Assembly (NCBI GenBank): GCA_943192975.1
Contig: CALPCJ010000003.1
Location: forward strand, 62,001-126,000
Direction: 5' to 3'
Source: Senimuribacter intestinalis
GTDB taxonomy: Bacteria > Bacillota > Clostridia > Peptostreptococcales > Anaerovoracaceae
Length of the DNA stretch: 64,000 nucleotides
Shown here: in pieces, positions 16,007-24,572 of the stretch
How the letters are laid out: every line of letters begins with the position of its first letter
Position numbering within the stretch: the first letter of the stretch is position 1
Program-made: the position numbers and the translations under genes
The notes under the pieces: model-generated
Database searches by the model: none
Told to the model about the DNA's origin: nothing
Seen by the model: the letters and a program-made list of their open reading frames with translations, nothing else

Positions 16007-17536
16007 ATGGATCAGGTTTTAGCAATTCAGAAGGTACAGGAAAAAATCAAACATTCACTAGAAGCAAACGACCATCAGAGTCCGGAGAAAAGCGCACACA
16101 TCTTGCGGGAAATCTATCAGGATTTATCGGTATTCCTGGCACAGGGTGTCGATTTTAAGATTGTTGTCGATGCGCTGGATGACAGCATTTTTATCACCGA
16201 CAAGGACGGCGTCTGCCTATACGTAAATCCCGCCCATCAGCGCAACACGACCATATTGCCGGAAGAAGTGATTGGGCACAAAGTGTCTGACATTGTGGAA
16301 GATGGGCATTTGTTCACCGGTGGCGCCACACTAGACGTTCTCAGAACACAGAAAAAAGTGTTTTGTCTTTCCACCGTACAGAAAACCAATCCGCCCAGCG
16401 TCGGCTATGCAGTAGGTGTACCGATTTTTAACCAAAATGGCACTCTGCACCAGGTGGTGGTCAACAGCCGCCCCATTCTGTCTCTGCAATCCTTGCAGGA
16501 GGATTTCGGTAAATTTCTGGCAGAGGCCAATGCCTTGGACAAGAGCCGCGAAAATGTGCGCATTATCGAAAGCACAGAAAATTCCAAGCGACTGGTTGGA
16601 TCCTCCTATTCTCTACAGAAGGTCTGGAACACCATCAGAATGGCCGCTCCTACCGATGCAACCGTTTTGATTACAGGAGAATCAGGAGTAGGCAAAGAAG
16701 TTGTTGCCGATGAAATACACCGGCTCAGCAAACTTTCCGACAAAACCTTTGTCAAAGTCAACTGTGCCTCTATCCCCGCGAATCTTCTGGAAAGTGAGCT
16801 CTTTGGCTACGAAAAGGGCGCATTTTCCGGTGCAAACGCAAGCGGCAAACAGGGATTGTTTGAAATGGCAAACGGCGGTACCCTGCTGCTGGATGAAATC
16901 GGCGATATGTCCATGGATCTGCAGGTCAAGCTCCTTCGCGCGATTCAAAACAAAGAAATCACCCGCGTAGGCGGAACAAAACCAATTAAACTGGACATTC
17001 GATTTATCGCTGCAACGAACAGCAATCTGAAACTGAAGATTGCAGACGGCACATTCCGCCAGGATCTCTACTACCGTCTCAACGTCATCCCAATTTCCAT
17101 TCCGCCCCTTCGAGAGCGGCTCAACGATTTGGACGAGCTTTGCAGACACTTTGTCAGATATTTTACCGAAAAGCACAATCGTCCCTTTACGCTTACCGAC
17201 GACCAGCTTACGATTATGAAACAGTATTCTTGGCCAGGTAACATCCGTGAGCTGGAAAATGTCATCGAATATCTGACCATCTGCTCCTCCGGCACAAAAG
17301 AAGTCGCCGATGAAATGCTTTACGGTCTTTTAGATATCTCCCAAGGTGATGATATGCTCCCGTCTTCTGGCAGTTCCCTGTCTCAGTCGCTGGAAAACTA
17401 CGAAAAGAGTCTGATAGAGTCTGCTCTGCAAAACTCCAGAAGTCTTCGGGACGCCGGTGCAAAGCTGGGTGTCAACGCCTCTACCATATCCCGCAAGATC
17501 AAGCAGTACGGCATCGACTATCCGGGAGCGAAATAA
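16007..17536 (+). CDS. Sigma54-dependent transcriptional activator (PAS - AAA+ - Fis HTH)
   Basis: This 509-residue enhancer-binding protein has a PAS-type sensor at about residues 48-160 (FITDKDGVCLYVNPA), a central AAA+ domain at about 190-420 with Walker A GESGVGKE, GAFSGA (the sigma54-contact loop, Ser for the usual Thr), Walker B LLLDEIGDM, and a C-terminal Fis-type helix-turn-helix (LGVNASTISRKIKQYG). No receiver domain is present, so it probably senses a small molecule directly. It is the only plus-strand gene of the island and is divergent from the larC-like gene. Four -24/-12 promoters face the surrounding catabolic genes. Its likely binding site is TGTTGC-N6-GCAACA. An effector such as the degraded substrate is inferred. 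Confidence 0.93.
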   Translation: MDQVLAIQKVQEKIKHSLEANDHQSPEKSAHILREIYQDLSVFLAQGVDFKIVVDALDDSIFITDKDGVCLYVNPAHQRNTTILPEEVIGHKVSDIVEDGHLFTGGATLDVLRTQKKVFCLSTVQKTNPPSVGYAVGVPIFNQNGTLHQVVVNSRPILSLQSLQEDFGKFLAEANALDKSRENVRIIESTENSKRLVGSSYSLQKVWNTIRMAAPTDATVLITGESGVGKEVVADEIHRLSKLSDKTFVKVNCASIPANLLESELFGYEKGAFSGANASGKQGLFEMANGGTLLLDEIGDMSMDLQVKLLRAIQNKEITRVGGTKPIKLDIRFIAATNSNLKLKIADGTFRQDLYYRLNVIPISIPPLRERLNDLDELCRHFVRYFTEKHNRPFTLTDDQLTIMKQYSWPGNIRELENVIEYLTICSSGTKEVADEMLYGLLDISQGDDMLPSSGSSLSQSLENYEKSLIESALQNSRSLRDAGAKLGVNASTISRKIKQYGIDYPGAK

Positions 17537-17560
17537 TCGCATATAAAAAACACAAGAAGA

Positions 17561-17601
17561 AAAAGCTGTCTGCAGTTCATCCCTACCTGCAAACAGCTTT
17601 T
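17561..17601. terminator. Bidirectional terminator between the activator and permease genes
   Basis: AAAAGCTGT pairs with ACAGCTTTT, with TGCAG/CTGCA pairing further inside, between convergent genes. Confidence 0.7.
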
Positions 17602-17623
17602 CAAATTTTGAAACTATATAAAT

Positions 17624-18952
17624 CTATGATTTCTTCCGCATTACCACATGTTCTAGCAAAAACGCTGCTGCCATTCCTACAATCAGTCCATTAGACAAGA
17701 GGCAGGCTGCCGTAGCCGGAAGCTTGCTGAACGTGCCCGCCGGCAGAAACATGATGCCGCAGCCGATAATCATAGACAATCCTACGATCAGGTTTTCTCT
17801 ACTCTCAAATTCCACTTTACGAAATTCCCTGAGCGCCTGCCCGATGCACAGCGCGAAGATGATAATCAGCGCACCGTTTCCCACGCAGGCAGGAATAGTC
17901 GCAAAGAGCGCACCGAAGGGCGCGATTAATCCCATGACAATCATACCGCCCGCCGCCAGATACATGGGTCTCCTGGATGCTACGCCGGTCATTTCCACCA
18001 CCCCGATAGAAGAAACATACGGCATAAATGCAATCGAAGAAAATCCGCCGGTCATAAAGGTCGCCATCCCGTGAAAGAAGATAGAACGCTGCATTTTCTT
18101 CTCCGTAATCGTTTCTCCTACCATAGCGCCCATGCCGTTAATACTGGCAAACACCATAGAAATCAGTACAAAAGCGCTAATCATGCAGGTCAAAACGACA
18201 CCACCGTCATAGGTCGGTTTTCCCCAGGCTAAAAGCGTAGGCATCGTCACGATCCCGTTCTGCAGAAAATTCACCTTTTCTGTAATCCCCAGCACCACCG
18301 CTAAAATCCATCCCGCCACCATGCCGATAAAGGTCGCAATACTGCGGATGAATCCCTTTGTAAACAGATTGATGAAAAGAATTACTACCATGGTAAAAAC
18401 TGCTACGAGAAATGCTGTTCCGTCAATGCCCGGCGATTCCTCGCTGACGCCCAGCATGCCTTTCATGATGCTGGCGCTGATCTGCAGCACCATGAGAAGA
18501 ATCAGAAGTCCATTGATGATTGGTGTAAACAGCTTTGCCATCCGACAAATCAAACCGCTTGCCGCCAGCGCCATGACCAGAATTCCTGCAAGCAGCATGC
18601 CCATTTCCAGATCTGTCCGAAGGCTCTCCAAAGAAATGCCAAGGGCCGGTGCGGAGGAAACCATCAGCAGAAACAGTCCCGACCAGAGACCTGCCGGACC
18701 GTCCTGAATCGGAAAGCGATGACCCCATCTAACCTGCAGCAACGTCATCACACCGCAGAGGACAAAGGTTCTCTGCAGCATAGCCGCCACCGCCGCCGGC
18801 GCCAGTCCTAAGGCGTATCCCACGACAACCGGCATCACCACAGCCGACGCGACAAACAGGACAATCTGCTGAAAGCCGTACATCATATTTTCTCCAAAAG
18901 GCACCCTGTCGTCCAGCTGGTATTTCAGTCCGCTTTCCACATTTCTATCCAT
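17624..18952 (-). CDS. NCS2/uracil-xanthine permease family transporter
   Basis: The protein has about 442 residues and 12-14 hydrophobic segments. It aligns with the NCS2 fold (GFQQIVLFVASAVVMPVVVG at the N-terminus, QDGPAGLWSG, VGETITEKKMQRSIFFHG, TGGFSSIAFMPYVSS), but its substrate-site motifs differ from UraA: the TM10 region reads FMPYVSSIGVVEMTGV. It may therefore carry something other than a nucleobase. The ATG at 18952 lies 11 nt after the thiolase stop; the upstream in-frame ATG would fall inside the thiolase gene. As last gene of the DUF362-to-permease operon it is a candidate importer of the island's substrate. Confidence 0.8.
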   Translation of the reverse strand: MDRNVESGLKYQLDDRVPFGENMMYGFQQIVLFVASAVVMPVVVGYALGLAPAAVAAMLQRTFVLCGVMTLLQVRWGHRFPIQDGPAGLWSGLFLLMVSSAPALGISLESLRTDLEMGMLLAGILVMALAASGLICRMAKLFTPIINGLLILLMVLQISASIMKGMLGVSEESPGIDGTAFLVAVFTMVVILFINLFTKGFIRSIATFIGMVAGWILAVVLGITEKVNFLQNGIVTMPTLLAWGKPTYDGGVVLTCMISAFVLISMVFASINGMGAMVGETITEKKMQRSIFFHGMATFMTGGFSSIAFMPYVSSIGVVEMTGVASRRPMYLAAGGMIVMGLIAPFGALFATIPACVGNGALIIIFALCIGQALREFRKVEFESRENLIVGLSMIIGCGIMFLPAGTFSKLPATAACLLSNGLIVGMAAAFLLEHVVMRKKS

Positions 18953-18963
18953 AGTTTGATCCA

Positions 18964-20142
18964 CTATACCATCTCTATAATGACTGCAGTTCCCATACCG
19001 CCACCAGCACAAAGGGTTGCAAGTCCATACCTCTGCTTCCGCTTCATCAGTTCGTACATACAGGTAATGACAAGACGAGAACCGGTCGCACCTACCGGAT
19101 GTCCCAGAGAAATTCCACTGCCATTGACGTTCAGCTTTTCATCAGGGATACCCAGCGTCTTCTGGCAGGCGAGACACTGCGCTGCAAAAGCTTCGTTGAT
19201 TTCAAAGAGGTCGATGTCGTCCACTGCCAGACCTGCCTTTTCCAGCGCCTTCTGGGATGCGCTGATTGGACCGATTCCCATCACCTCAGGACGCACGCCT
19301 GTGGTTGCCACTGCTTTGATGCGGGCAAGAATCGGAACACCCAGCTTCCTTGCCTTATCCTCCGCCATGAGAATCACGCCGGAAGCCGCGTCGTTCATGC
19401 CGGAGGCATTGCCTGCCGTTACCCTGCCGTCCTCTTTGAAAGTCGGCTTCAGCTTTGCCAGCTTTTCGAGACTGGCATCACGACGCGGATACTCGTCTGT
19501 ATTGATGACGGTATCGCCTTTTTTACCTTTTATAGTAATCGGAATGATTTCGTCCTGAAACTTGCCGGCGTCAATGGCAGCTACGGCTCTCTGCTGAGAA
19601 CGCAGAGCATAGGCGTCCATCTGTTCTCTGGTCACGTCGTACTCGTCCGCCACATTTTCTGCCGTGATACCCATGGCAGGGCCTACGCCCAGATTAGTCA
19701 GAGAATCCCACATAGAATCCCGAAGCTCCATATGGCCGTATTTCTGCCCGTAGCGAGCGTTGAATACCATATGCGGCGCCGTACTCATGCTGTCCGCGCC
19801 TCCTGCCATGATGCAGTCCGCTTCACCAGCTTTAATCTGATAATAGCCGAACTGAATGGAAGACATGGAGGAGGTGCAGTTTCTGTGAATGGTGATACCG
19901 GGAACGGTCACCGGCAGCCCCGCTTTGACTGCAGCTACTCTGGCTAGATTGTTTTCTTTATAGGTTCTTTGATAGTTGCATCCCCAAATTACGTCCTCGA
20001 TGATAACCGGATCAATGCCTGCGCGCTCGATGAGGTTCTGCATGACCGGAATAGAAAGATCTAAGGATGTCAAAGTTTTAAACTGGCCGCCAAGCGCTCC
20101 AATCGGCGTTCTGCAGCCCGCTGTAATCACTACGTTTCTCAT
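18964..20142 (-). CDS. Thiolase (acetyl-CoA acetyltransferase family)
   Basis: The 392-residue enzyme has the nucleophile Cys89 in RNCTSSMSS, NEAFAAQ, GHPVGATGSR with the active-site His, and CAGGGMG with the second catalytic Cys. It should cleave a 3-ketoacyl-CoA such as acetoacetyl-CoA to acetyl-CoA, or run in reverse. ATG 20142 (MRNVVITAG) has GGAAAGGTGG upstream and is preferred over the GTG at 20154. In the island it could convert the acetoacetyl unit released by the BKACE step into acetyl-CoA. It sits between the MFS carrier and the NCS2 permease genes in the operon starting at 23137. Confidence 0.92.
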   Translation of the reverse strand: MRNVVITAGCRTPIGALGGQFKTLTSLDLSIPVMQNLIERAGIDPVIIEDVIWGCNYQRTYKENNLARVAAVKAGLPVTVPGITIHRNCTSSMSSIQFGYYQIKAGEADCIMAGGADSMSTAPHMVFNARYGQKYGHMELRDSMWDSLTNLGVGPAMGITAENVADEYDVTREQMDAYALRSQQRAVAAIDAGKFQDEIIPITIKGKKGDTVINTDEYPRRDASLEKLAKLKPTFKEDGRVTAGNASGMNDAASGVILMAEDKARKLGVPILARIKAVATTGVRPEVMGIGPISASQKALEKAGLAVDDIDLFEINEAFAAQCLACQKTLGIPDEKLNVNGSGISLGHPVGATGSRLVITCMYELMKRKQRYGLATLCAGGGMGTAVIIEMV

Positions 20143-20172
20143 GTGAAATTCCACCTTTCCGTTTATATATAC

Positions 20173-20206
20173 GGGCAGGCCGCTTCACTACGGAAGCAGC
20201 CTGTCC
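20173..20206. other. Intercistronic hairpin between the MFS and thiolase genes
   Basis: GGCAGGC-c-GCTTC pairs with GGAAGC-a-GCCTGtCC around ACTAC, giving a strong stem without a following T run. It may stabilise the thiolase-permease mRNA or mark a processing site rather than terminate. Confidence 0.45.
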
Positions 20207-20223
20207 AGATTTTCTAAAACTGT

Positions 20224-21543
20224 TTACGCACCCAGCTCTTCTTCTCTCTTGTAGTCCAGGTTGTACTTCTTCGTATCGAAGCAGTTGATCAGTACAACAT
20301 TGACAACTAAAAGACCGATGAATACCAGGTAAGCGCCTCTCAGGGATCCGGTCAATTCCAGAGCCTTCGCGTTGATGTAGTAGTTCATCATCAATACGAT
20401 CTGCATCACCGGGAAGTAGATGGAGTATACAACGTCAAAACTCTGTCTTCCGAATACAGATGCAGGAAGTGAAGTCATGAAGTTGGCGGCAGCGCCGATG
20501 GCTACGCCTACCATTGCCACGCAGATATATCCGCCTAACATACTGTTCAGGACGTAGTTTACAGCCAGAGCTGCACAATACCATACCAGGAACATGATGA
20601 CCGCCTTCTTAACACCCAGCTTCTGGTCAAGCCAGCCGAATCCGTAAGATCCGCAGACGCCGACAACGGCGCAGACTGTCATTAACCATACAGCCTTTTC
20701 AGGCGCAAAACCCAGTTCGATGTTTCTTGGAACCATCTGGCTCATTACGCCGGTGGTAACCAGCTGGTTGATGCCGATGATGATGGCAACGAACCACATC
20801 TCTTTGGTCTTTAACAGCTTCGCGACGGTCCATCTTGGTTCGCCGTTTTCTGTCTCCTGCGCATATTCGGATTCATATGTTTCCTTTGATACATTATCGG
20901 GATACATACCTCTTTCCTGCGGTGTGTTTCTTATGATGAAGTAAGCGATTACAGCGATAATAATCGCAGCGATACCAGGCATCATCATCCCTTTCGCAAT
21001 GCCGAATGCACCGATCAATCCGCTAATCAGTGGTACATAAAATGCAGAGCCCAGATTGTGACCCATGGTGGTGTATCCGTTTGCCAGACCCTTTTTCTTC
21101 GGGAACCACTGCGTAACCAGGTTGCCGCCTCCGATGTAAGCAGCGCCGTTGATAAATACTGTAACCAGCGTTAAACCGATGAAATATCCTGTAGTTGTCG
21201 TTGAATGTCCGTAGTAGATGTAGGAAGCGCCTGCTAAAGCAAGACATGCTGCAGAGAGCGCTCTTCCTCCAACCTTGACCAGGATTCTACCGATGACAAA
21301 GTAAGCAACTACGCCGATGAATCCGGCATACATGGCCAATTTCAGCAGTTGCGGTTTTAATTCGGTTGGATCAGCTCCGCCGCCGTTCGCATTGATCCAC
21401 TGATCGATTACGATATTCTGCCCATCGATAGAGAAGCCAATCAGAAAGAAAAACATAATCATTGAATAAAATATGATCAGCCAGCCTTTACCAAAGTTAG
21501 ATTTGGTGTTTTCAGACTGGAGCTTTTGTTTGTTGTCAGCCAT
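20224..21543 (-). CDS. MFS transporter, oxalate/formate antiporter-like
   Basis: The 439-residue protein has 12 predicted membrane segments and the loop QWFPKKKGLANGYTTMG, typical of the OFA branch of the major facilitator superfamily, whose members exchange or import small organic acids. The ATG at 21543 follows an AGAGGAGAT ribosome site. It is third in the sigma54-driven operon after DUF362 and a 90-residue protein. In this setting it probably imports the acid or cyclic substrate, or exports an acidic end product. Confidence 0.85.
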   Translation of the reverse strand: MADNKQKLQSENTKSNFGKGWLIIFYSMIMFFFLIGFSIDGQNIVIDQWINANGGGADPTELKPQLLKLAMYAGFIGVVAYFVIGRILVKVGGRALSAACLALAGASYIYYGHSTTTTGYFIGLTLVTVFINGAAYIGGGNLVTQWFPKKKGLANGYTTMGHNLGSAFYVPLISGLIGAFGIAKGMMMPGIAAIIIAVIAYFIIRNTPQERGMYPDNVSKETYESEYAQETENGEPRWTVAKLLKTKEMWFVAIIIGINQLVTTGVMSQMVPRNIELGFAPEKAVWLMTVCAVVGVCGSYGFGWLDQKLGVKKAVIMFLVWYCAALAVNYVLNSMLGGYICVAMVGVAIGAAANFMTSLPASVFGRQSFDVVYSIYFPVMQIVLMMNYYINAKALELTGSLRGAYLVFIGLLVVNVVLINCFDTKKYNLDYKREEELGA

Positions 21544-21572
21544 ATCTATATCTCCTCTTTATCATTTTAGTT

Positions 21573-21845
21573 TTAGCTTATTTTCTTCTCAAATTTTTCG
21601 TCCGCCGCTTTCATGACCATCTCGTCCCAAGTCTTGAAAACAGTGCTTTCGACCACAAAATTATTGAAGACAATTTCCGGATAAATCATATATTCCCCGC
21701 TCCAACTGCACATTACCGCGCTGGAATAACGGAAGTACTCAAAGTTCTCAAAGTTGGTATGTTTCTGCATGAATTCATCGGTAAAAATGAGATTCAGAAT
21801 ATCCCAAAATTCTTTCCCAGCTTTTACTCTGATATAACCGTCCAT
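21573..21845 (-). CDS. Uncharacterised 90-residue cytosolic protein
   Basis: I do not recognise a family. The protein is soluble, rich in Phe, Tyr and Trp and mildly acidic, with no Cys motif beyond a single Cys and no signal peptide. Its ATG overlaps the DUF362 stop codon (TAATG), so the two are translationally coupled and may form a complex. The position between DUF362 and the MFS carrier, under sigma54 control, points to a role in the island's catabolic pathway. Confidence 0.7.
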   Translation of the reverse strand: MDGYIRVKAGKEFWDILNLIFTDEFMQKHTNFENFEYFRYSSAVMCSWSGEYMIYPEIVFNNFVVESTVFKTWDEMVMKAADEKFEKKIS

Positions 21846-23137
21846 TATTTTGCCTCCGGATTTTCTTTTTTGTATTCTTCAAATTTAGCGAAAACGTAAT
21901 CGTGCCATACCTGTGCATCTCTTGCCATGCACGGACGAATGATTTCATCCTCCTGATCACCTGTTCCATCAATTGTTTCATGCCTCTGAATGGTCAAATA
22001 CAGAGCCGGTTCATTCGGAGGACATCCCAGGATATGATATGCGCCAGGATGCTGTTTCAGATATTTCTTGGTGCAGTTTCCATGAAGTACAATCTTTTCA
22101 TCTGGAATGTCTTCCGGAATTTCGTTGAGTCCGCCGATTACAACAGTCATTCCGGCATTCTCATCGTAAGCGTTTACCGCCTTGAGTTCTTCCATATTAA
22201 TGGCAAGCAGCGCCTGACAGCTGGAGCATCCGCCTTTGCATCTTACATCGTATTCCGGCCATCTGGTGCTCATATCTCCGATATACGGAATCCACATCTT
22301 CATGAAGGACTCTTCGATGGTATTGCCCACGACTTCAATCTGATCCATGGCATAGTTTCCTAAACCGGTTTCTTCTGCTACTTTGAAATAATCTACGGCT
22401 GTCGTATCGATACCGGTCACTTCACAAGCAACACGGTCGATGGCAACCGGATCTTTAGAGCCCAAAATCATATGAGATTCAATTGGAACCGGCATATGCG
22501 GGCTGTACCCAGACGCTGCACGGTGCGCATCCATAATATTGATATCAGCGCGGCATACGGACCACACGTCCATCATCGCCATCGTCAAGTTCTGCTTGTG
22601 CATATCCATATGTACTTTGTCCTGTACCACTCCCTTGATATTCTTCAGCGCGCCGGAGAATACCATGGAAGCATGTGCCTTCAGAATCGGCAGGTTGATT
22701 AGATGATCCGCTTCCAGCAGGAATCTAGGCAGCTTTACGGAATCGATATTAGAGCGGAATCCGCGAACTGCGACCTTTACCAAATCCTTGTCGCGTTTGA
22801 TATCCATCAGCTCAACGCCTTCCTCTTCAGCAACAGCCTGAATGCCGCTGACCTTAAAGCATTCCATCGTATCACATCCAATTGCAGCAGCTTCCGCTAC
22901 GATAATTCTCTTCGGTTCTGCCTTTTTTACCTCGCGAATAACCGCCCTTACTACCTCCGGATTGGTACATACAGAAGTTTCTGGTGGTTCCGCATGTCCT
23001 GCGTTTGGTTTTAGAACCACAGTAGTCCCTTTGCGAATGACATTGGTAACACCGCCCATCAGGTCAAATACCTTTGTTACATTTGCCTGAATATCATCGC
23101 CTTTTGCAAGAGCAACCAGTGATTTCGCTTTACTCAT
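21845..23137 (-). CDS. DUF362 family protein with a Cys cluster
   Basis: The roughly 430-residue protein matches the DUF362 family: VVLKPNAG near the N-terminus, ADHLINLPILKAH and GALKNIKGVVQDKVH in the middle, DPVAIDRVAC later. Near residue 310 it has CKGGCSSC (Cx3Cx2C), which could bind a metal or Fe-S centre. Enzymatic activity is not assigned for the family to my knowledge. The ATG at 23137 is chosen because AGGAGG lies 6 nt upstream; the ATG at 23164 would place that site inside the gene. It is first after the sigma54 promoter at 23191-23205 and leads the operon DUF362-90 aa-MFS-thiolase-NCS2. A redox or carbonyl-processing step is possible, but this is a guess. Confidence 0.82.
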   Translation of the reverse strand: MSKAKSLVALAKGDDIQANVTKVFDLMGGVTNVIRKGTTVVLKPNAGHAEPPETSVCTNPEVVRAVIREVKKAEPKRIIVAEAAAIGCDTMECFKVSGIQAVAEEEGVELMDIKRDKDLVKVAVRGFRSNIDSVKLPRFLLEADHLINLPILKAHASMVFSGALKNIKGVVQDKVHMDMHKQNLTMAMMDVWSVCRADINIMDAHRAASGYSPHMPVPIESHMILGSKDPVAIDRVACEVTGIDTTAVDYFKVAEETGLGNYAMDQIEVVGNTIEESFMKMWIPYIGDMSTRWPEYDVRCKGGCSSCQALLAINMEELKAVNAYDENAGMTVVIGGLNEIPEDIPDEKIVLHGNCTKKYLKQHPGAYHILGCPPNEPALYLTIQRHETIDGTGDQEDEIIRPCMARDAQVWHDYVFAKFEEYKKENPEAK

Positions 23138-23190
23138 TTTTCTCCTCCTTAAAAATTCCGACATAATTTATAATTACATTTCTAACTAGA

Positions 23191-23205
23191 GCAAAAACTG
23201 TGCCA
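23191..23205 (-). promoter_or_regulatory. Sigma54 promoter of the DUF362-MFS-thiolase-permease operon
   Basis: TGGCAC (23205-23200), 5 nt, TTGC (23194-23191) on the minus strand is an exact -24/-12 match, about 55 bp before the DUF362 ATG. Confidence 0.85.
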
Positions 23206-23254
23206 AAGAAAAAATGTGATTTTTGCAAGGAATTGTTATGAAAATAACAAATCT

Positions 23255-23293
23255 TGTTGCGTGTACTCGCAAACCTGTTGCGCTTATGCAACA
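23255..23293. promoter_or_regulatory. Activator palindromes upstream of the DUF362 promoter
   Basis: TGTTGC-GCTTAT-GCAACA (23276-23293) is a perfect dyad, identical in half-sites to the one at 15947. A second, imperfect site begins with TGTTGC at 23255, 21 bp away. They lie 50-90 bp upstream of the -24 box, and the first overlaps the stop codon of the Fe-alcohol dehydrogenase gene. Confidence 0.65.
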
Positions 23294-24447
23294 CATACCA
23301 GGCATTTTCTATAAATTTTTTCTATATCTGCGGCAGAAAGCCCTGCCAGGCCCCATCCGATAAACGGTCTTCCATTCAGCGTCTGTTCAGCCAACTTAGC
23401 AAAATCTCTTTCCTCTATTTCCAGTCTTTGAGAAAGGCCAATCTCCGCAATAAAACGCTCTAAGGCAGCAATTCCATTTTGGATAATCTCTTGTTCGCAG
23501 GTTCCCTCAACGCCAAAGATTTCCCGGAAAAATTCACAAAAGCGTTGTGGCGCGCGATGATTGACAGATTCGCACCAAGCCGGAATTAGTATGGCCAGAG
23601 CAGCGCCATGCGCCACGCCGAAGGTCTCTGTGATCTGGTGACTCATTTCATGGCAGGCAAAATCACCGCCCGGGCCAAGCATGTCATTATGCGCTGCTGT
23701 CGCCGCCAGCATGAGTTCTGCGCGCAGCCCTTCGTCTTCCGGATTTTTGAGCACTTTAGGCAAAGTTTCCACCACTTCTTTTATGAGCGCAAGTGTCATA
23801 CGATCCAAGAGACTACTCTTTCTGTTTAAGTCAAAATACCGCTCAAAGGCGTGCGCAAAGATGTCGAAACCTCCGCTGGCAGTCTGAAAACAGCTGATGC
23901 TAAGGGTCAGCGCCGGATTAAGTAACGCGAACTTAGGCTTTGACTGGGCAAATGCCCGGGCAATTTTCTTTCCCGATATACTGTCACTGATTACCGACAT
24001 TTCATTGGATTCACTGGCTGTAGCCGGCATCGTCACCACTGCACCCACAGGCAAGAATCGACTCGGCTCAGCCTGTGGATCCGAATACAATTCCACGATG
24101 TCTCCCTCAAAATAAGCGCCTGCGGAAATGGCTTTCGCTGAATCCATGACGCTGCCGCCGCCAATGGCCAAAATGCCGTCAATCTGTTTCCTGCGAACCA
24201 GCTCTATCGCGCTGCGAATATAGTCTGTGCTCGCATTAGGCTTCACTCCGCCTAATCGAAATACAGTGCAGCCCGCTTCTTCCAGCCATGAGACCAGTTT
24301 TTCACCCAGCCCCATCTGAAAAATCCGCTCGCTTCCATACACCATCAGTACCCGGCTGGCATATTGGCTCATGAGAGCGCCAGCCCGCTCTTCACATCCC
24401 TTTCCGAAATAGATTTCCGTCGGTATACTAAAATGAAAATCAAACAT
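23284..24447 (-). CDS. Iron-containing alcohol dehydrogenase (butanol dehydrogenase-like)
   Basis: The 387-residue protein belongs to the group III metal-dependent alcohol dehydrogenases. GGGSVMDSAK near residue 100 binds the nucleotide phosphate, and GGFDIFAHAFE plus FGVAHGAALA contain the metal-binding Asp and His residues. TMPATASESNEMSVI is typical of the YqhD/BdhA branch, which reduces aldehydes with NAD(P)H. GGAGG lies upstream of the ATG. The gene has its own sigma54 promoter at 24483-24497 and is transcribed toward the DUF362 operon. It could reduce an aldehyde or ketone intermediate or recycle cofactor. A ring-reducing role is possible but unsupported by homology I can see. Confidence 0.9.
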   Translation of the reverse strand: MFDFHFSIPTEIYFGKGCEERAGALMSQYASRVLMVYGSERIFQMGLGEKLVSWLEEAGCTVFRLGGVKPNASTDYIRSAIELVRRKQIDGILAIGGGSVMDSAKAISAGAYFEGDIVELYSDPQAEPSRFLPVGAVVTMPATASESNEMSVISDSISGKKIARAFAQSKPKFALLNPALTLSISCFQTASGGFDIFAHAFERYFDLNRKSSLLDRMTLALIKEVVETLPKVLKNPEDEGLRAELMLAATAAHNDMLGPGGDFACHEMSHQITETFGVAHGAALAILIPAWCESVNHRAPQRFCEFFREIFGVEGTCEQEIIQNGIAALERFIAEIGLSQRLEIEERDFAKLAEQTLNGRPFIGWGLAGLSAADIEKIYRKCLVCVA

Positions 24448-24482
24448 ATCTGTACCTCCATTTGTTTCTAATCAATAAAAAA

Positions 24483-24497
24483 GCAAGAAATATGCCA
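24483..24497 (-). promoter_or_regulatory. Sigma54 promoter of the Fe-alcohol dehydrogenase gene
   Basis: TGGCAT (24497-24492), 5 nt, TTGC (24486-24483) on the minus strand, about 40 bp before the ATG. No TGTTGC-N6-GCAACA site is visible in the 150 bp upstream. Confidence 0.7.
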
Positions 24498-24516
24498 GCT
24501 TAACTTTCTTATCTAC

Positions 24517-24550
24517 AAAAAAACGTGCATATGCTTTTAGCATATACACG
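24517..24550 (-). terminator. Rho-independent terminator of the dnaJ operon
   Basis: Leftward, CGTGTATATGC pairs with GCATATGCACG around TAAAA and is followed by seven T. The arms contain the GTGCATAT motif of the hairpin families at 4371 and 39214. Confidence 0.85.
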
Positions 24551-24572
24551 CTTATTTTTCTCTCGAAAATTG

